Shown here: positions 21,843 through 23,372 of the stretch, piece after piece
Layout of the letters: every line of letters starts with the position of its first letter
How positions within the stretch are numbered: the stretch's first letter is position 1
From: CAYMRB01 sp964392615
GTDB taxonomy: Bacteria > Planctomycetota > UBA8108
DNA length: 23,372 nt
Assembly (NCBI GenBank): GCA_964392615.1
Contig: CAYMRB010000112.1
Coordinates: 1-23,372, forward strand
Direction of reading: 5' to 3'
The notes under the pieces: model-generated
What the model was told of the DNA's origin: nothing
The model's input: the letters and a program-made list of their open reading frames with translations, nothing else
Databases searched by the model: none
Made by a program: the position numbers and the translations under genes

Positions 21843-22071
21843 TCCGATTGGGTGCAGAGCGTTCTCTACCGGCGACTCTCGGACGGCGGCGAGTCTCACT
21901 TGCCAATGTAGAAACCGTCCGGGTCCGCCGACTTCAGGTTCGCTTCCCTCGTCTCAGCGGCGGGCGGGACGCACTCGAGTGGAACGCTGCAAACGTACGA
22001 GGGTGACCGCTGGCGCATCGCCTGGATCCGGAGAGAGACTCTGAGGCAGCCGCAGACCGCAGGACTCGAAG
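21843..22071. other. Intergenic region between convergent genes
   Basis: These 229 bases lie between the ends of the LamG/CotH protein (plus) and the dockerin protein (minus). No strong terminator hairpin was seen. A minus-strand frame across 21896-22000 ends in ETREANLKSADPDGFYIGK, which reads like a protein C-terminus, but its upstream part is only a shadow of the dockerin gene, so it may be a gene remnant or chance. Confidence 0.3.
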
Positions 22072-23022
22072 CTACGGCATGCACACGCTTGCGCAGTCCG
22101 ACACCTGCAGGCACTCGATTCCCAGCGTCTCGCTGACCCAGTGGGCTCGGCCGCCGTTGAACGCCCATTGCAGGAGGCCGATGCCGTCGGATATGTCCGT
22201 CTGCTCGTCGGAGTTCCAGTCGAGCAACTGCACGTAGCCGCCGGTATCGGTAGACTCGCCCTCCAGGCACATGTCGTCGCTGCCGCCACCGAGGAACAAG
22301 AAACCGAACAGGCAAACCGCGTCGGAGAGATCGAGAGTCGCGTCTTGGTTGCAGTCACCAGGGACCTGGAAGATGGCGGGCGGCAGGTAGCAGGCGTCAC
22401 CGTCGCCGTCGCCGTCCGAGTCGACCTGAAGGGGATTCGACACGTCCGGACAATTGTCGCACGCGTCGCCGACAAGGTCGTCGTCCGAGTCGGCTTGCGG
22501 GAAGTTCGCGACGGACGGACAATTGTCGCACGCGTCGCCGACACCGTCCGCGTCGTCGTCTGCCTGGTCTGGGTTCGCCAGCTCCCTGCAGTTGTCGGTC
22601 GCATCCGCGACGCCATCGCCGTCGGTGTCGGGAGGGAGAACACAGACGTCGTCGTAGCCGACGCAATCGAGGTCGTCCGGAGTCGGGTCGGGCCCGCAGT
22701 CCAGCGGACCGGGAAGGGCCGGCGGCGGTCCCCCGGTCTGCAGGAAACCGGCGAGATACACCGCATCGGCGACCTGCCCCACGACTGCCCCGTCGTCCGT
22801 GGCGTCGGCGGCGTCCATGCAGCATGGCAGGGGAGCGGTACCGGGATTCCTGATGAAGTCCAAGAGGAACTCCACGTCGGCCAGGTCGACGACCCCATCG
22901 CAGTTGGCATCGCCGCGGCGGAAGACATCGTTGTCGCCGGCGGTGGCGAGCGGCGCCAGCGTGGCGACGCAGAGTGTGGCCGCGCTGCAAAGGCCGACTC
23001 GAGTCGGGTGTACGAACATCAT
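22072..23022 (-). CDS. Secreted dockerin / thrombospondin type 3 / dockerin protein
   Basis: This 316-residue protein appears to be made only of calcium-binding modules. A signal peptide covers about 1-28 (core LCSAATLCVATLAPLATAG). Residues 37-127 are dockerin-like: the first loop DANCDGVVDLAD is canonical, the second DATDDGAVVGQVAD has lost its last ligands, and a cysteine motif CGPDPTPDDLDC follows. Residues 131-212 hold thrombospondin type 3 calcium repeats (DTDGDGVADATDNC, DDDADGVGDACDNCP, DSDDDLVGDACDNCP, DSDGDGDGDAC). Residues 221-316 are a second dockerin-like unit with loops DCNQDATLDLSD and DWNSDEQTDISD and a cysteine-rich end. With no catalytic or other binding domain it may act as a stiff calcium-dependent spacer or adaptor outside the cell; that is inference. 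ATG 23022 has AAGGA 11 bases upstream; ATG 23019 is also possible. It lies 71 bases downstream of the next dockerin gene on the same strand, so the two may be co-transcribed. Confidence 0.85.
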   Translation of the reverse strand: MMFVHPTRVGLCSAATLCVATLAPLATAGDNDVFRRGDANCDGVVDLADVEFLLDFIRNPGTAPLPCCMDAADATDDGAVVGQVADAVYLAGFLQTGGPPPALPGPLDCGPDPTPDDLDCVGYDDVCVLPPDTDGDGVADATDNCRELANPDQADDDADGVGDACDNCPSVANFPQADSDDDLVGDACDNCPDVSNPLQVDSDGDGDGDACYLPPAIFQVPGDCNQDATLDLSDAVCLFGFLFLGGGSDDMCLEGESTDTGGYVQLLDWNSDEQTDISDGIGLLQWAFNGGRAHWVSETLGIECLQVSDCASVCMP

Positions 23023-23081
23023 GATCTTGCGGGTCCTTCGTGCGTGTCAGGAGCGTCTCGAGTCCCGGCTGGAACCGGCTC

Positions 23082-23097
23082 GATCAGATCAGATCAG
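23082..23097. repeat. Short GATCA triplicate at a stop codon
   Basis: Three overlapping copies of GATCA run into the TGA stop of the right-edge dockerin gene (minus strand). It is short and may be chance. Confidence 0.4.
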
Positions 23098-23372
23098 GGC
23101 GTGCAGGGCGCGTACTCGATGCAGGACAGGGTGTCGTCCGTCGCGTCCGTTCCGCACTCGCCGAAGGGCGGTGGAGGGGCCGCGGCTCCCTGGAACAGGA
23201 AGTTGAACGTCGCCAACGGGTCCGAGAGATCGAACTCGCCGTCGTCGTTGAAGTCGGCCGACTTCTCGCACGCCGGTGCGTCGCCGCCCGAGAACAGGTA
23301 GAGCAGCTCGTAGATGCTGTTACCGAGCGCGCTATCCCAGGTCGACGCAGCCACACTGAACCAGGGAAAACG
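23094..23372 (-). CDS. C-terminal end of a dockerin-family secreted protein (cut by window edge)
   Basis: About 92 residues of a longer protein are present. The frame is open to the right edge and the beginning lies outside, so only the tail can be described. It ends in a dockerin half-repeat with calcium loop DFNDDGEFDLSD, then a proline-rich stretch and the cysteine motif CGTDATDDTLSCIEYAPC before the stop. The preceding segment (SALGNSIYELLYLFSGG) keeps the helix of a first repeat but not its calcium loop. A GTG at 23352-23354 could be mistaken for a start. The tail is closely similar in layout to that of the protein at 3708-8573. Confidence 0.8.
   Translation of the reverse strand, partial: RFPWFSVAASTWDSALGNSIYELLYLFSGGDAPACEKSADFNDDGEFDLSDPLATFNFLFQGAAAPPPPFGECGTDATDDTLSCIEYAPCTP

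Noticed and set aside
21896..22000. Minus-strand frame ending KSADPDGFYIGK
   Set aside because: Reads like a protein end, but the upstream part is a shadow of the dockerin gene and no start or known family could be supported.

Overview
The window is high-GC bacterial DNA. Its gene content points to a planctomycete or close relative, probably marine or from a polysaccharide-rich habitat. The pointers are an ECF sigma factor of the planctomycete-abundant Sigma70_ECF type beside a Hanks-type kinase with C-terminal TPRs, several exported sulfatases, large secreted proteins ending in dockerin-like calcium loops without a visible cohesin, and a lamin-tail/CotH giant. This assignment rests on family content only. 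No rRNA, tRNA, phage, transposase or CRISPR was recognised.

Left part (1-8573): a hexanucleotide tract at the window edge is followed by a co-directional pair, the ECF sigma factor (174-746) and a transmembrane Ser/Thr kinase with TPRs (from 786). The kinase's recognisable protein ends near 3480 in Ser/Asp-rich hexamer repeats, but its frame has no stop until 5723, so it runs about 2 kb antisense through a convincing convergent gene. That gene (3708-8573, minus) encodes a 1621-residue secreted protein with an N-terminal DNRLRE-like module and a C-terminal dockerin. A perfect 10-bp hairpin (3659-3692) lies between the two.

Middle part (8574-16811): an iduronate-2-sulfatase-like sulfatase (plus), a GTP-type phosphoenolpyruvate carboxykinase (plus), a perfect 13-bp terminator-like hairpin, then a convergent gene that fuses two complete sulfatases in one exported polypeptide (minus). 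Divergent from it across 89 bp is an exported serine hydrolase of the beta-lactamase fold (plus). Three sulfatase active sites in 7 kb suggest desulfation of sulfated glycans in the periplasm or outside the cell. PEPCK is the only clearly cytosolic central-metabolism enzyme and may sit here by chance. No glycoside hydrolase or polysaccharide lyase is visible.

Right part (16812-23372): a 450-bp gap with small hairpins and a possible coding relic, then a 1526-residue exported protein with three lamin-tail-like repeats, a CotH-kinase-like domain and a terminal LamG-like domain, whose 3' end is clearly less GC-rich than the rest of the window. Two minus-strand dockerin-family genes close the window: a small dockerin / thrombospondin-3 / dockerin protein and the C-terminal end of another one cut by the window edge. 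Three proteins share a cysteine motif directly after a dockerin pair, which may be a lineage-specific surface or sorting module.

Most of the window is therefore cell-surface or exported machinery with one sigma/kinase regulatory pair. The points most worth checking are the stop-less kinase, the double sulfatase, and the dockerin-plus-cysteine tail.
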